DNA of 64,000 nucleotides from Hippopus hippopus (GCA_946811185.2 OX328098.1:25801084-25865083); one strand, 5' to 3'. Shown: positions 22,302 to 31,245, counted from the first letter of the stretch. The notes: generated by a model from the sequence alone, not told the origin. Numbers and translations are program-made.

Positions 22302-22625
22302 CCAGCCCCGGTAGCTCAGACGGTAGCGTGCAGGACTTGAGAACACGGGGTCCAGGGTTCGATCCCTGGCTACGACCCCTGGCTCGGCCAATTTCTTTCC
22401 GAGGATTGATGATAGTCACTGCGACAGGATTCATTCCTCTCCCACCGCTGACCATTGTTTCGACGATGATTATGTGGGAAAGCAGCCATTGGCTTGGAAA
22501 GAAAATTGTGCGGAGTACTGGGAAAAAAGACTCCAGGAAAGCATGGATAGGTGCACTGGCCGCCGCGATATAACTGAAATAATGTTGAAAACGGCATTAA
22601 ACACCATACAATCAATCAATAAATC
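22302..22625 (+). repeat. tRNA-derived SINE, near full length
   Basis: Box A region CCCCGGTAGCTCAGACGGTA, box B region GGGTTCGATCCCTGG, a conserved body (TTTCCGAGGATTGATGATAG) and tail GTTGAAAACGGCATTAAACA ending in (AATC)n. The best representative of this SINE family in the window. Confidence 0.85.
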
Positions 22626-22765
22626 CGTCACCTGCAGGGGTGTTAATCGTCGTATGCGAGGGTTGTCCTAGAAGTAATTAGATTTTCCCCGTAACTTGAC
22701 TAGTCTGTTTGTAAAAAGTTTAATAACACCAAATTACAATGATCAAGTTAAACGTTTCAAAACAT

Positions 22766-22996
22766 CTAACTTTTTTTATCACACATTCCCGAATTTTAAC
22801 GACCCCGAGAAAGAAGCCTTTTGAAAACATCGTGGGAAAAGAAGAAAATGCTGGTATCCAGCATTTTCTGCTTTTTCCACAATGTTTTCTGTCCTGTTAC
22901 AGACAGATTTCATCATTTCAGTCTCATCTAATTTGTCGTCCATAAATACTTTCAATTTGGACGAGTCTTAAATTTTGTCGTTTGGTAAAGAGTTAA
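22766..22996 (-). mobile_element. Family A element, complete
   Basis: CTAACTTTTTTTATCAC to GGTAAAGAGTTAA. The hairpin centre is GCTGGTATCCAGC. Confidence 0.8.
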
Positions 22997-23049
22997 AAAA
23001 GAAAAACATCTCTAACTGCAATGCGATGCACGACATAAAGTCTCAAAGG

Positions 23050-23175
23050 TGTTTACTGTCTCCAAAATTAACTTCAATATCGAAAAAAAGTCGGACGTTG
23101 AAGATCAAGGATCAGACTACAAATTATGTGCAGTCTGATCTTGATCTACAATGTCCGCAAAGGAGACCTTTGTAC
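23050..23175 (+). mobile_element. Family B hairpin, diverged
   Basis: GAAGATCAAGGATCAGACTA pairs with CAGTCTGATCTTGATCTACA; the centre is CAAATTATGTG. Confidence 0.55.
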
Positions 23176-23930
23176 CATTTGGTAATATCAAGTATCAAAG
23201 TTTCCAATTATCAAAAGCGATATTCACGCACAGATATCTAAATCATCAAAATGTAAGTTCTTTCAAAATTTTATGTCAGAGTTAAAAGCAACTGAATACA
23301 TCACTTTCGGAATTCATTTTCGTTTTAGAAATGCACTAACCAAGTTAAGATGCTATATGCACAAACTCTATGTTGAAACGGGCAGATATTTGAAATTACC
23401 TAATGAATAAATAATTTGTAAACTCGGCAATTCAGGTAAAATAGAAGATGAATTCCACTTTGTCATTGAACGTCCTTTTTTTGTTTCAATAACGAGAATT
23501 TTTCATATTCCAATTATCAACGAATTTGATGTTATTAACTAACAAACTTTCTACAGAATTCTGAATGGAAATTAGACTACATGTGCAAATTTAGCCAAAT
23601 TTACTTACTATGCTATGAAACTGAAGGACGAAAACTTATGATAGTTCATTGATGATGGCGTGAATTCTAATGTGTTTCACAATAGCTAATGAACATATAC
23701 TGAAAGATTAACTTTATTATGTGCCTGTGGCCATAAATACCGAATAAAATATTTTGTCAGTGTCATTCTTTTTATCAATTTACATAGGATGACATGTTTT
23801 TCATATCGATTTTAAATTTAATTATTGGAACTTAGATACTTGATATTACGAGATGCCAGTTAGGTACCCGCATAAAGTTCACATTAAGTCTTAAGACTTA
23901 GACTATTTCCAAATTCAGTCTAAGAAAGAA
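23176..23930. other. Unique AT-rich DNA
   Basis: No gene or repeat recognised. Confidence 0.4.
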
Positions 23931-24580
23931 CAAACTATCGGATCTTGCAGATCCGAGATCAGACTGTTCATTTTGTGCAGTCTTATCTGGGTCTAAAGTT
24001 TTCACGCAAACGATTATTCATGTTTCGATAAGCACTCCAAGACCGAGCACGTGTAATAAGAGAGCCTCACTTTATCACCGGAAGTATAAAGTCGCCTTTC
24101 CGAAACATTAACTCTGTAATTTAGACTGTTTCCGTATTGAGTTCCCTTTATTTATCGGAATCGGAAATTTTTCACATCTGCAGTATTCGAGACAGTTTCT
24201 TTGGACGCCCTTTTCCATCGTCTAAAAGAAGACGATGAAAGATCCAAGATCAGGCTGCACGTTTTGTGCATTCTGATATGAATCTGCGCCGTCCGCAAAA
24301 GCTATACAAGGCGACACTGGCAGTGAGAGAGTTAATGTTTCCTCTCTTTCACCCTTAACCCTGAGGCTGCTAGGTGCGACTCAATGGCCTTTTGCGGACA
24401 AAACGTGCAGTCTGATCTTGGATCTAGACTGTCCGATAAGTAAATATTTTTCAAAAAAAAAAAATACCTTTGAAATAGCCAAATATAGGTTTTTTTACTT
24501 TTGGTAAAGTTTAATTTCACTTATTTAGCAGATAAATTCAATTTTATTTAAGTTGTTTTTCGCAGTCTCTAACCTTTGAC
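23931..24580. mobile_element. Cluster of three family B copies
   Basis: Diverged hairpins at about 23945-24000 and 24233-24298, then a copy at about 24355-24560 with good ends (TTAACCCTGAGGCTGCTAGG; TTAGCAGATAAATTCAA) but half the hairpin missing. Confidence 0.6.
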
Positions 24581-24727
24581 AGATGAACACACGTCGAAAA
24601 TATAAAATGTTTATTGTTGTCCATGTCGCTTATTTCTATGTTCATTGAAGACTCTTTAGGTGAAATAATGATTGAAAACGTGTTCTTAAATGTCCGTTAC
24701 TAAAATGTATTGGATTTGAAATGAGTT

Positions 24728-24844
24728 GGCGTTTGAGATGAAATTTTATCAAACGAATCTAACAAATAGATTCGTTTTATTTTTCCCTAAGATGCTCGCC
24801 AATATCAGGGATCGTATATATACACTCTATATATACGATCCCTG
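24728..24844. repeat. Foldback DNA and perfect palindrome next to the Polinton
   Basis: AAACGAATCTA and TAGATTCGTTT form one hairpin (24750-24776). A second has perfect 17-bp arms (24806-24822 and 24828-24844, CAGGGATCGTATATATA) around CACTC. It ends 30 bp before the Polinton. Confidence 0.8.
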
Positions 24845-24868
24845 CCCATACCTTTTTTTGACAACTTT

Positions 24869-24874
24869 GTAAGT
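24869..24874. repeat. Target-site duplication, left (GTAAGT)
   Basis: GTAAGT directly precedes the AGTAGTAAAGG terminus and is repeated exactly after the right terminus. Six base pairs is the standard Polinton integrase stagger. Confidence 0.9.
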
Positions 24875-24883
24875 AGTAGTAAA

Positions 24884-24938
24884 GGAAGGGAGAATAGGGT
24901 ACTACCTAGGGCATGGGTAGTACCCTATTCTCCCTTCC
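24884..24938. repeat. Terminal palindrome (hairpin), left end
   Basis: Perfect 23-bp arms (24884-24906 and 24916-24938, beginning GGAAGGGAGAATAGGG) surround a 9-nt centre, TAGGGCATG, at 24907-24915. It lies 9 bp inside the end of the element. Single-stranded, it would fold into a stable hairpin. The centre has the opposite orientation, relative to the TIR, to that of the right end. Confidence 0.95.
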
Positions 24939-25104
24939 CTGAGTGCCCTACATCACCGTCCCTGACAAAAATGTGTCCCTATTTGCTGTCCCCGAAAGAT
25001 TTTTTTTTTATTTTGTCCCTACGCTCCCTTCCCTGAGTGGAATTTTTCTGCAGTTAAAGCAGCAGATGTCGGCCAAAAATGATACATCTTCGAGGGCTCT
25101 ATAG
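24939..25104. other. Outer TIR spacer
   Basis: GC-richer, non-coding sequence next to the hairpin. It includes GAGTGCCCTACATCACC and TGTGTCCCTATTTGCTGTCC, both conserved in the right arm. The inner part (about 25035-25104, with GCAGTTAAAGCAGCAG) has no counterpart seen in the right TIR. Confidence 0.6.
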
Positions 25105-26175
25105 TGATCTGTCAGGTCTGGTCATTGAGTTGGACTTAGTTTTTTCTACTCATATGCTATTAGGATTGCTTTATTGTTTTACTTCTATCCATTACTTGGG
25201 CTTTAAGTGGTTTCTCTTTCTAAATGTCTGAGCACTGAGCTGAACTTAGACTTTTTTTACCCTATGTATGATTTTTTCTTTCTAAATGTCTGACCATTGA
25301 GTTGGACTTAGTCTTTTTTTACATCTATGAATGATTTTTCTCTTTCTAAAAGCCTGATCATTGAGTTGGACTTAGTTTTTTTCTTCCCCTATGAATGATT
25401 TTCTCTCTTTCTAAAAGGTTGACCATTGAGTTGCACTTAGTCTTTTTACATCTCTATGAATGATTTTTTTCTTTTCTAAATGTCTGGACATTGAGTTGGA
25501 CTTAGTCTTTTTCTTCACCTATGTATGATTTTTTCTCTTTCTAATTGCCTGACCATTGAGTTGGACTTAGACTTTTTTCTGCATCTCTATGAATGATTTC
25601 TCTTTCTAAAAGACTGAGCACTGGGTTGGACTTAGACTTTTTTCTGCATCTCTATGATTGATTTCTCTTTTCTAAAAGGAAATTTATCTTATATCACTGA
25701 GTTGGTCTTAGCTTTTTTTCCCTATGAATGATTTTCTCTCTTTCTAAAAGGTTGACCATTGAGTTGGACTTAGTTTTTTTCACCCTATGGATGATTTTTT
25801 CTCTTTCTAATTGCCTGGACATTGAGTTGGACTTAGTTTTTTCACCCTATGGATGATTTTTTCTCTTTCTAAATGCCTGGACATTGAGTTGGACTTAGAT
25901 TTTTGTGCACTATAAATGATTTCTAAATGTCTGAGCACTGAGTTGTACTTAGTTTTTTCTTCACCTATGTATGATTTTTTCTCTTTCTAATTGCCTGACC
26001 ATTGAGTTGGACTTAGACTTTTTTCTGCATCTCTATGAATGATTTCTCTTTTCTAAAAGGAAATTTATCTTATATCACTGAGTTGGTCTTAGCTTTTTTC
26101 CCCTATGAATGATTTTCTCTCTTTCTAAAAGGTTGACCATTGAGTTGGACTTAGTCTTTTTTCTACACCTATGTA
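25105..26175. repeat. TIR tandem array of about 65 bp, left
   Basis: Roughly sixteen imperfect units share the cores CATTGAGTTGGACTTAG and TTTTTCTCTTTCTAAA. Unit length varies with homopolymer T runs. Some units recur as higher-order blocks; the segment around AAATTTATCTTATATCACTG appears at about 25680 and 26065. No convincing ORF. Confidence 0.85.
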
Positions 26176-26270
26176 TGATTCTTACTCTTTGCAGTATAAC
26201 TCTCTGGAGTATAACTCTTTTGGAGTGCATCTCTTCTAAAAGAAAGATAGAACTTTCGTGGTAGATGGTT

Positions 26271-26408
26271 AGTCCTGAAAAGGACTGTTGGGTTAGCTCT
26301 GAAAAGAGCTGTGACAATTTGAAGAAATGACAATTTGAAGAAAGATAGAACTTTCGTGGTAGATGGTTAGTCCTGAAAAGGACTGTTGGGTTAGCTCTGA
26401 AAAGAGCT
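26271..26408 (-). promoter_or_regulatory. Histone-type stem-loop array, left TIR
   Basis: On the minus strand, downstream of the TIR gene, there are two pairs of 16-nt stem-loops: AGTCCTTTTCAGGACT (26271-26286 and 26369-26384) and AGCTCTTTTCAGAGCT (26295-26310 and 26393-26408). Each has a 6-bp stem and a UUUC loop; those of the AGCTCT type are followed by AACCCA. This fits the histone mRNA 3'-end element (GGYYYTTYTCARRRCC, then ACCCA) except that the basal pair is A-T. A decayed further copy is near 26535. Function is inferred. Confidence 0.6.
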
Positions 26409-26579
26409 GTGACAATTTGAAAAGAGCTGTGACAATTTGAAGAAATGACAACTTGAAGATAGAACTTTCGTCTGACAGCTTGAAGGTAGAACTTTCGTCT
26501 GACATCTTGAAGATAGAACTTTCGTGGTAGATGGGTAGCCGTGAAATGGACTGTTTGTTTTTGGAGGCTATGTTTTTTC

Positions 26580-26817
26580 CCACTTCTAATGACAACATCC
26601 GAAATTCACTTGGTAAATGACTAAGATGATGTCAGACGTTGTCTTTAAAAATAGTTGAAGTAATCTTTCCACCGAGATCTTTGTATGGTTGTGTTATACA
26701 TCGCAGTTGGTTTTGTTCCTCCACTCCTACGAGATGAGTGGTTAGTTGCAATAACTGCTGTCCGGCATTTAGATACTCTTGGAGAGCCTCACGTAGTTGA
26801 TGATTTACCTCTTCCAT
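26580..26817 (-). pseudogene. TIR gene, left copy, frameshifted and deleted
   Basis: This is the counterpart of the gene at 37422-37727. The start at 26817 and the first 50 or so codons are conserved (REALQEYLNAGQQLLQL). After YKDLG an extra base shifts the frame and the reading stops at 26632. Compared with the right copy, about 85 bp are also missing further on. The last conserved piece (the segment before the right copy's stop) is still recognisable near 26590. An upstream in-frame ATG at 26844 exists, but homology begins at 26817. Confidence 0.75.
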
Positions 26818-26908
26818 ATTGATATTGCTTCCGAATATTAACACTGCTTTCGAAGTGATCGTCAGCTGAGAATCAAGAAATGGTGAATGTATGAAAATAA
26901 CGCAGGGC

Positions 26909-26915
26909 TTTTATA
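26909..26915 (-). promoter_or_regulatory. TATA box of the left TIR gene
   Basis: TATAAAA on the minus strand in the context CCTTAAACGTATAAAAGCC, about 95 bp upstream of the start codon. The same context is conserved in the right TIR. Confidence 0.6.
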
Positions 26916-26950
26916 CGTTTAAGGAGGATTGAAATTTTTTAAAGAGCTCG

Positions 26951-27218
26951 GCCAGGGTAGAAAACACATACATTTTTCCATGCTACGTTTCATGCTAATA
27001 TAGCAAAAAAGTTATGAGACGCTGTATGGGAAAAATGTAGACAGAACAAGTCTTGGGAAAAACAGAATGAAGAAGTCTATTGTTTTTTGAACTTTTATTT
27101 ATTGAACAGAACTGAACAATGAACATATTTACAATGAACATATTTTACAATGACCTGTAAAAAAAGACAAAAATGAAATATTTACAATGAATTGATAGCA
27201 AAAAAAGAAGATCATTTT
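26951..27218. other. Non-coding spacer with polyadenylation signal
   Basis: It lies between the left TIR and the protease gene. Near 27094-27103 the minus strand reads AATAAATAAA, a good poly(A) signal for the protease transcript. The adjoining TTGAACAGAACTGAACAATG recurs after the polymerase fragment near 35571, followed in both places by A/T-rich ACAATG-containing short repeats. Confidence 0.55.
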
Positions 27219-27722
27219 TCACTGTTTGTAGGTTTGAGTCTCTGAAATTTTCTTGTATAGAATTCCGTAGTGTTGATTAAACCACAATGATACATCTCGA
27301 TCGTTTCGATGGTGTTTCGTTGAGAGGAATTTCTGTTGAAGATATTTCTGTATATTGTATCCTCTAGCAGCAGCATCCAATACAAAGATACAGTAAAGTC
27401 CGCAAACTTTACCCTGTAGACTCTGAAGAGTTTGTCGATTGTATCTCCACGTTGAAGAATGATTGTCTAAAAAGTTAATGATTTCTGGTTCAAGTGGTGG
27501 TAGTCCATACGAATCAAAGTATAGCACATTGTCATTATTGTTGAATATCACTGCCACCCAGTGTTCTCCTGGTTTATTTGATCTCTCTGTATTCACAATG
27601 TAAGCTTTCACATGATTTGGTTTCTGTCGAGGCAACTGATCTTTTGCACAGACTTTCGCCTGTAGATTTTTTATCCAGGTTCCGTGATCTAATATGTATT
27701 GAATTTCATAAGTATACATCAC
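27219..27722 (-). CDS. Adenovirus-type cysteine protease (Polinton PRO)
   Basis: This 167-residue protein is the maturation protease expected to cleave capsid and core precursors. The catalytic residues can be placed by motif: His54 in GEHWVAVIF, Asp70 in YFDSYG, Gln100 in RQTLQSLQG and Cys107 in VCGLYC. Order, spacing and length fit the Ulp1/adenain clan and Polinton proteases of about 150-200 aa. The N-terminal DHGTW / KVCAKDQLPR stretch is typical of Polinton versions. The start at 27722 is 9 bp from the end of the upstream gene, and no frameshift is visible, so the enzyme could be active. A poly(A) signal lies downstream. Confidence 0.92.
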   Translation of the reverse strand: MMYTYEIQYILDHGTWIKNLQAKVCAKDQLPRQKPNHVKAYIVNTERSNKPGEHWVAVIFNNNDNVLYFDSYGLPPLEPEIINFLDNHSSTWRYNRQTLQSLQGKVCGLYCIFVLDAAARGYNIQKYLQQKFLSTKHHRNDRDVSLWFNQHYGILYKKISETQTYKQ

Positions 27723-27730
27723 GTTTTTTC

Positions 27731-28195
27731 TTAGTCACTTTCTTCCCAGGATTGTTTTACTTTGTTACACCAGTTATGTAACCAAGACGAATCCACAAAT
27801 TCAGATAAAATGTTTTGTTTTATATCCTTCCACAATCTGTAGGTTTCCACATAGTCACTGTCCTCGAGTTTCATTTCCATTAATTCAGGATACCATTTTT
27901 CCATGATTTTGTATGGATTTAATTCCATCATAGCTTTTTCTATGAACATATCCGTATGTTCTTGTCTGTTCTTAAATAAACACAGGTCGTGCTGTATTTG
28001 ACTGGGGTGGTCCACTTGACATCCGTAACACTGGTTGCGAACTTCACTGGCAATAAGATTTTGTAATTCTTCAATCATATGTTTTTCGAAGCTATTGTGA
28101 ATGTCATTTTTCCGAGTAGAAATGCACTTTGAAGTAGAATATTTCACTTTTTCTGCTTCTTCTCTCAGTGATATAGCAAATCTGAGTCCAAGCAT
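27731..28195 (-). CDS. Cys/His-motif protein of unknown function (154 aa)
   Basis: Not assigned to a characterised family. The central CYGCQVDHPSQIQHDLC carries C-x2-C followed by two His and a Cys, arranged like a small zinc site; similar Cys-Gly-Cys...His-Pro-Ser-Gln stretches are, as I recall, recurrent in animal Polinton-associated proteins. The N-terminus is basic with an acidic helix (SLREEAEKVKYS), and the C-terminal third is rich in Trp, Asp and Glu. It sits between the capsid and protease genes. A TATA-like CATATATAG lies only about 15 bp before the start, so how it is transcribed is unclear. Confidence 0.65.
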   Translation of the reverse strand: MLGLRFAISLREEAEKVKYSTSKCISTRKNDIHNSFEKHMIEELQNLIASEVRNQCYGCQVDHPSQIQHDLCLFKNRQEHTDMFIEKAMMELNPYKIMEKWYPELMEMKLEDSDYVETYRLWKDIKQNILSEFVDSSWLHNWCNKVKQSWEESD

Positions 28196-28217
28196 CGTTT
28201 TTCTATATATGCTCTTT

Positions 28218-28233
28218 AGTCCTGAAAAGGACT
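28218..28233 (-). promoter_or_regulatory. Histone-type stem-loop 3' of the capsid gene
   Basis: AGTCCTTTTCAGGACT on the minus strand begins 28 bp after the capsid stop codon, preceded by AGAAAAAAC and followed by AAAGAGC. It has a 6-bp stem and a UUUC loop. The 16-mer is identical to stem-loops in both TIRs. Its position and structure are those of a histone pre-mRNA 3' processing element; no AATAAA was seen between the stop and the next gene. Confidence 0.6.
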
Positions 28234-28261
28234 GTTTTTTCTGATGTGATTTTTTCCGAAG

Positions 28262-29569
28262 TTAGTAATCTGTGATGATTTCTCTCAAACTGCTGATCTC
28301 GATCTGATTGTCAAATTCAGCAAAAACAATAACGTTGACCACTGCTGCCAAGGCTTGGGCGAATTGAAGCTCAATTCGAAGACTTCCAGTTTTTATAGGG
28401 TGAAGTTGACCTTCTTCACTGCCTTGATCGGCTGTCAAATCGTAACCCCACAAACAGTATCCACCAGCATAATCTTCTTTGGCAATATCAAATGATTTAT
28501 TGAGTCCGAAGGCTGAGACAGCCTGATACATTGACAAATATGATTTCAAATACAAACCATTTTCAAAGTCAGGCTCAAAGGGTCTGTTATGAATACTGTG
28601 ACCATTACATGATACATCTATTTTTGACAGATTGAAATGTTGGAAGAAAAATGGATTGGTATCATAACCTCCATTATAACTAGCATTTGTTACCATTGCA
28701 ATGAAAATACGTTTCGGAAGCTGTCCTTGAAACAAATGATCTTCAACTTTAGACTGAAGTCCCATGCCAATGGTAAAAGTCTTTACTTCTACTCTGCGGA
28801 TAGGAATTTTCATGTTTTGCTGAGAAATAATTTGATTTAGATCATTCGCAACAACAGGCAACAATTCAACATTTCGCATATGCAGACTGACTGTTTCCAG
28901 TACAATTTTTGTAGCTGGTGCACCAGTACCTCCCGTAAGACAAAAGTTTGATGAAGCTCTGTTTAATCTAAGTCTGATTTCAATACCGTTAGGTAAATAT
29001 TTTTCTTGCTGAAATAGATCAAGATGCAATCGTCCGAAAAGCTCTGCAGTTCTGCTTAGTGCGATTACAGCGATTCTTCCTCGTAATCCTTCATTATTCC
29101 CATCATGGTTGAGTGCTTCGAATTGTCCACTGGTGTCTTCGGTCCAAAGTACACCACCTTTTAAAAACGTAGTCTTGCAGTCGGCATTATATGACAGAAG
29201 ATTTTCGATATATGCTCTGTATGGATAGGTGTCTGAATTACTATTGATTAGTTTATTATTTAGATACAAATCGATACTGCTAAACATACTGTGCATGAAA
29301 TTGTTTACAGGGGCTACATTTGAGCCGGCATCTAAGTTGCTGCCATCTGCTTTAACGATTTTGAATTTGATATACAAATACGATTGTGATAAATCTGTCC
29401 AATGTTCGGTTTGAGGTGGTATGATGAATTCTATCGGTGAATTGTTTGTCAAAGATGATATTGGAAAATGTTCAACCCATTGGCTTTCTTGCATCGTTGT
29501 CAATGTGGGTGGTACAGAAAGAACATCGAGTTCTGATTTACTGCATTCGCAAGATCCACTTTGCATCAT
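28262..29569 (-). CDS. Polinton major capsid protein (double jelly-roll)
   Basis: At 435 residues this matches the Polinton/adintovirus major capsid protein that would form the hexon-like trimers of an icosahedral shell. The diagnostic N-terminal block is SSLTNNSPIEFIIPPQTEHW followed by TDLSQSYLYIKFKIVKADG, with FMHSMFSSIDLYLNNKLI next and paired beta-rich halves after it. LFGRLHLDLFQQEKYLPNGI and FQGQLPKRIFIAMVTNASYNG are also typical. The frame is open throughout. The gene is followed by a histone-type stem-loop and preceded closely by the pX-like gene (21 bp gap). The fold is inferred from motif order, not modelled. Confidence 0.88.
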   Translation of the reverse strand: MMQSGSCECSKSELDVLSVPPTLTTMQESQWVEHFPISSLTNNSPIEFIIPPQTEHWTDLSQSYLYIKFKIVKADGSNLDAGSNVAPVNNFMHSMFSSIDLYLNNKLINSNSDTYPYRAYIENLLSYNADCKTTFLKGGVLWTEDTSGQFEALNHDGNNEGLRGRIAVIALSRTAELFGRLHLDLFQQEKYLPNGIEIRLRLNRASSNFCLTGGTGAPATKIVLETVSLHMRNVELLPVVANDLNQIISQQNMKIPIRRVEVKTFTIGMGLQSKVEDHLFQGQLPKRIFIAMVTNASYNGGYDTNPFFFQHFNLSKIDVSCNGHSIHNRPFEPDFENGLYLKSYLSMYQAVSAFGLNKSFDIAKEDYAGGYCLWGYDLTADQGSEEGQLHPIKTGSLRIELQFAQALAAVVNVIVFAEFDNQIEISSLREIITDY

Positions 29570-29590
29570 TTTTAAAAAAGATTTTTTCTC

Positions 29591-29971
29591 TCAATCAAAT
29601 ATATCAAGAGGTCTCGGTCTAGTGTAATGATTTCTTTGTCTTTTATTAATAATCTTACCCCTGTGAGATCGAGAAGATAAATGACTTGTCTTTTGTGATT
29701 TTCGTTTATTTATCCCAGGTATTAACTGTTGCGCTAAATTATTAACATATTGTTTTCCCCGCGAGACTGCAACTTTTTTAGGGTTTTTACCACGTAAAAG
29801 GATATCTTCTGTTGCACGTATTCCTTGTTTGATTCCTTCTTTTTTTATAGCATTAAAACCAGATTTGACCAAGGGTTTAAGCAATGGTGTCACTGTTTTA
29901 AGCGCTGATCTAAATAGGGAACCTAATCCATACCCATACTGATGTTTTATGCCACGATAAACTGGCAGCAT
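29591..29971 (-). CDS. pX-like basic virion protein
   Basis: A 126-residue, strongly basic protein. The N-terminal GYGLGSLFRSALKTVTPLLK (about residues 13-32) is a Gly-Leu-Gly amphipathic segment typical of the small Polinton/adintovirus protein compared with adenovirus core or membrane-lytic proteins pX/pVI. The rest is rich in Lys and Arg (NKRKSQKTSHLSSRSHRGK) and probably binds nucleic acid. The gene lies between the minor and major capsid genes, its usual place. The exact adenoviral counterpart is uncertain. Confidence 0.7.
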   Translation of the reverse strand: MLPVYRGIKHQYGYGLGSLFRSALKTVTPLLKPLVKSGFNAIKKEGIKQGIRATEDILLRGKNPKKVAVSRGKQYVNNLAQQLIPGINKRKSQKTSHLSSRSHRGKIINKRQRNHYTRPRPLDIFD

Positions 29972-30018
29972 TTTTTGTCAATGTATCAGTTTAATTATTT
30001 CAAAATATCAAATATTTC

Positions 30019-30915
30019 TTATTTTTTCTGTCTGAAATGTAACTTGACGATTGTCTTACCAGTAATGAAATGAAACGATATGCCAGAATCCCCTGTTATT
30101 TGAATGTGAATAGTTTCAAAATCAGATTTCGAAACGGGGATATAATGCGGTAATGTAATATCATGGTTGATATGTTGGGTTTCATAATTATTTTCAACTG
30201 ATTCGGTTGGTTTGAACGGTAAAACACGAAGTATAGGAGCAAATGTATCACCCACTATAGTGTGTTCGGCAATATCTGAATAAACAAACATATGGTTGTA
30301 GCCAGCATCGATGTTAGGACTGTATTTAAATGCATTTAAAAATCTTCTACCCGGATAGATCACCTCGTTTTGAAATTCTGGCGATCCTCCCAGTTTTAAA
30401 AACAGCGATGAGTGGAATTTGATTCCGGTTTTTGTAATATTTCTGATTGCAAGTTTCGGACGTTTGGATGAGGTTGAATAGCTAATAGACAGTAGCATTG
30501 AATTCTTTTGAAGGATACCCGATAGGTTATTTTGAACCAAATCATCGATCACCTCTATAATATGCTTTGGTGAAGTGTAACTACCCGGTGGAAAGGTAAA
30601 TAGAATTGACTATTTTTCTGCTCTAGCTTTATCGTCTCGCCTTAATACAGATATCTCCATATTATCTCTTTTTTTATCTGCCGCTGCTGCTGCATTGTAT
30701 AAAGCGTTATCTGCAGTTATAATTTCGAACTTTGCTTCTTGTTCACTTACGTTTAAAAACTGAGAGGGGGTAATAAGTTGAACTAATGCAACTTCCCAAT
30801 TTTCCCTATCAATATGAACTGTCTTTGGTAAATGAACTTTAAAACAGCACTGTGTGTTGTTCGGATAAAGGTTTATGGAACTATCGCTAGGTAGAGTAAC
30901 ATAAAATGAATTCAT
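30019..30915 (-). pseudogene. Minor capsid (penton-like) protein with in-frame amber stop
   Basis: The reading frame spans 299 codons and is interrupted by a single TAG at 30610-30612. The first part (from 30915) has MNSFYVTLPSDSSINLYPNN and NWEVALVQLITPSQFLNV, the hallmark opening of the Polinton single jelly-roll minor capsid protein that would occupy the vertices. After the stop the same frame continues with FPPGSYTSPKHIIEVIDDLV, another conserved block, to a natural end at 30019. No base gain or loss is needed, so it is a point mutation, a readthrough site or an assembly error. An ATG at 30552 could start only a truncated product. Confidence 0.85.
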
Positions 30916-30926
30916 TTTTTAATATT

Positions 30927-31232
30927 TTATTTTTTACTGTCAATGAAATCAAGCCCCGGTTGTTTTTGTTCTGTCTTTGTGAATTTTAACCCCGGAGATG
31001 GGAGAATATATCCGAGTGAACTACTTAACAGTATCAACCACAATTCACGATCCTGACTTTGAATACTTAAATGTACTATGGAGGTTGCAATAATTGCGTA
31101 AATGACTATTATCTGTGAAATATATGTAAACTGATTCTTTGGAACACGATTTCCACAGCAGCTGTAATTTTTAGAACCAACACTATCGACACTTTCTGTC
31201 GCGCACTCAATGTTTGACTGTGAATTCATCAT
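30927..31232 (-). CDS. Two-helix membrane protein conserved in Polintons
   Basis: A 101-residue protein. Residues 36-55 (FTYISQIIVIYAIIATSIVHL) and 64-78 (LWLILLSSSLGYIL) are hydrophobic and predicted to span a membrane. The pattern Cys-Cys-Gly-x-Arg-Val-Pro before the first helix and SSLGYILPSPGLK at the second are features I associate with a small uncharacterised protein next to the minor capsid gene in many Polintons. It ends 12 bp before the minor capsid start. Its role (membrane interaction of the particle?) is inference. Confidence 0.7.
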   Translation of the reverse strand: MMNSQSNIECATESVDSVGSKNYSCCGNRVPKNQFTYISQIIVIYAIIATSIVHLSIQSQDRELWLILLSSSLGYILPSPGLKFTKTEQKQPGLDFIDSKK

Positions 31233-31245
31233 AAATGTACTGTCT

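Larger units (their letters stand above)
24875..26950. repeat. Polinton left terminal inverted repeat
   Basis: It is inverted relative to 37268-39155. In order inward it holds the terminal hairpin, a GC-richer block (GAGTGCCCTACATCACC), a tandem-repeat array of about 65 bp, the stem-loop array, a broken copy of the TIR gene and its TATA box. The inner limit is set by eye, where similarity to the right arm ends near GAGCTCTTTAAAAA. Outside the hairpin centre the outermost 100 bp differ from the right arm at about one position. The inner parts differ in repeat number and by indels. Confidence 0.85.

Noticed and set aside
22205..22671. Frames containing SFRGLMIVTATGFIP-like peptides
   Set aside because: They lie in the SINE body. 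The same peptide-like readings recur at other SINE copies, so the similarity is from the repeat, not a protein family.
25105..26175. Possible CRISPR-like array (regular repeats)
   Set aside because: Units are contiguous and diverged, with no distinct spacers, in a eukaryotic transposon TIR.
28637..29627. Several plus-strand frames over the capsid gene
   Set aside because: Antisense shadows without family features.
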